This document shows positions 5,543 to 5,698 of a DNA stretch of 5,698 bases, piece by piece (position 1 is the stretch's first letter; every line of letters begins with the position of its first letter). Source of the DNA: DAOTUL01 sp034437435 (GTDB taxonomy: Bacteria; Chloroflexota; Anaerolineae; Aggregatilineales; Phototrophicaceae). Below the pieces are notes generated by a model. The model was not told the DNA's origin. It made no database searches and worked only from the letters and a program-made list of their open reading frames with translations. Location of the stretch: positions 1 through 5,698 of the forward strand of contig CAYQJO010000272.1 of assembly GCA_964417785.1 (NCBI GenBank). Direction: 5' to 3'. The position numbers were made by a program, and so were the translations under genes.

Positions 5543-5698
5543 TTATTGCTTATTTTTTTGCCGCCGATCAAGGATTTCCTTGAACGGGTCTTTGCCTTTT
5601 TCGATTAACACTTTGCGGCTGCGTCCACCGGCGACCGGCTCACCGATGACGCCCAGTTCTTCCAGTAAGTCGATGATGCGGGCCGCACGCGGATAACC
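5543..5698 (-). CDS. ftsK: DNA translocase FtsK, C-terminal end (gamma domain), partial
   Basis: The last 51 codons of a gene entering from the right edge, ending with TAA at 5545-5543. The peptide begins GYPRAARIIDLLEELGVIG and continues to RSRKVLIEKG, matching the winged-helix gamma domain of FtsK/SpoIIIE, compare GY-RAARII--ME--GIV in E. coli FtsK. That domain reads the polar KOPS/SRS sequences that direct the ATP-driven pump toward the chromosome terminus during segregation and cell division. The motor domain lies outside the window. A lysine/glutamine-rich tail of about 18 residues follows the domain. The flavoprotein gene follows 16 nt later, and its ribosome site begins at the ftsK stop codon, so the two are probably co-transcribed. 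Confidence 0.87.
   Translation of the reverse strand, partial: GYPRAARIIDLLEELGVIGEPVAGGRSRKVLIEKGKDPFKEILDRRQKNKQ

Noticed and set aside
5543..5571. A run of seven A residues near the end of ftsK as a possible slippage site
   Set aside because: It sits about four codons before the stop, and a shift in frame meets a stop almost at once, so slippage would change only the last residues.

Overview
The window is ordinary bacterial chromosome with every supported gene on the minus strand, so transcription runs from high to low coordinates. In that order it holds the 3' end of ftsK, a pyridine-nucleotide flavoprotein of the disulfide-reductase fold, a membrane-anchored LysM/L,D-transpeptidase, the cluster dnaX-ybaB-recR, a gene-free rRNA promoter/leader region, and the first ~57 bases of a 16S rRNA gene cut by the window edge. 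The organism is probably a member of the Chloroflexota (Anaerolineae/Caldilineae-like). That guess rests on the architecture of the L,D-transpeptidase and the style of the DnaX C-terminus and flavoprotein; it is inference, not proof. The 16S fragment is too conserved to place the organism.

Region 5698-4169: the FtsK winged-helix gamma domain ends at 5543, and 16 nt later starts a 422-aa FAD/NAD(P) oxidoreductase that keeps the family fold but has lost both redox cysteines. After it lies an 89-nt gap with a TATAAT box directly followed by a perfect 13-bp inverted repeat, the best operator (or terminator hairpin) candidate in the window. Region 4168-3050 is the L,D-transpeptidase.

Region 3048-514: dnaX has its own plausible promoter and a TTG start. 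dnaX, ybaB and recR overlap one another by 8 nt at both junctions, in the same arrangement (start codon, GCTA, stop codon), which suggests translational coupling. DnaX is the clamp-loader ATPase, YbaB a nucleoid-associated DNA-binding protein, and RecR part of the RecFOR recombinational repair pathway.

Region 513-58: no protein gene is supported. It holds at least three tandem sigma70-type promoters reading toward 16S, two of them with identical -35/-10 hexamers and 17-bp spacers, plus stem-loops and a cluster of ATCCCA/TGGGAT repeats against the -35 of the nearest promoter. The order dnaX-ybaB-recR-rRNA resembles the dnaX-yaaK-recR-(yaaL-bofA)-rrnA neighbourhood of Bacillus subtilis.

I see no mobile element, CRISPR array, tRNA or evident new multi-gene system. 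The points worth a second look are regulatory: the palindrome before the transpeptidase and the multi-promoter rRNA leader.
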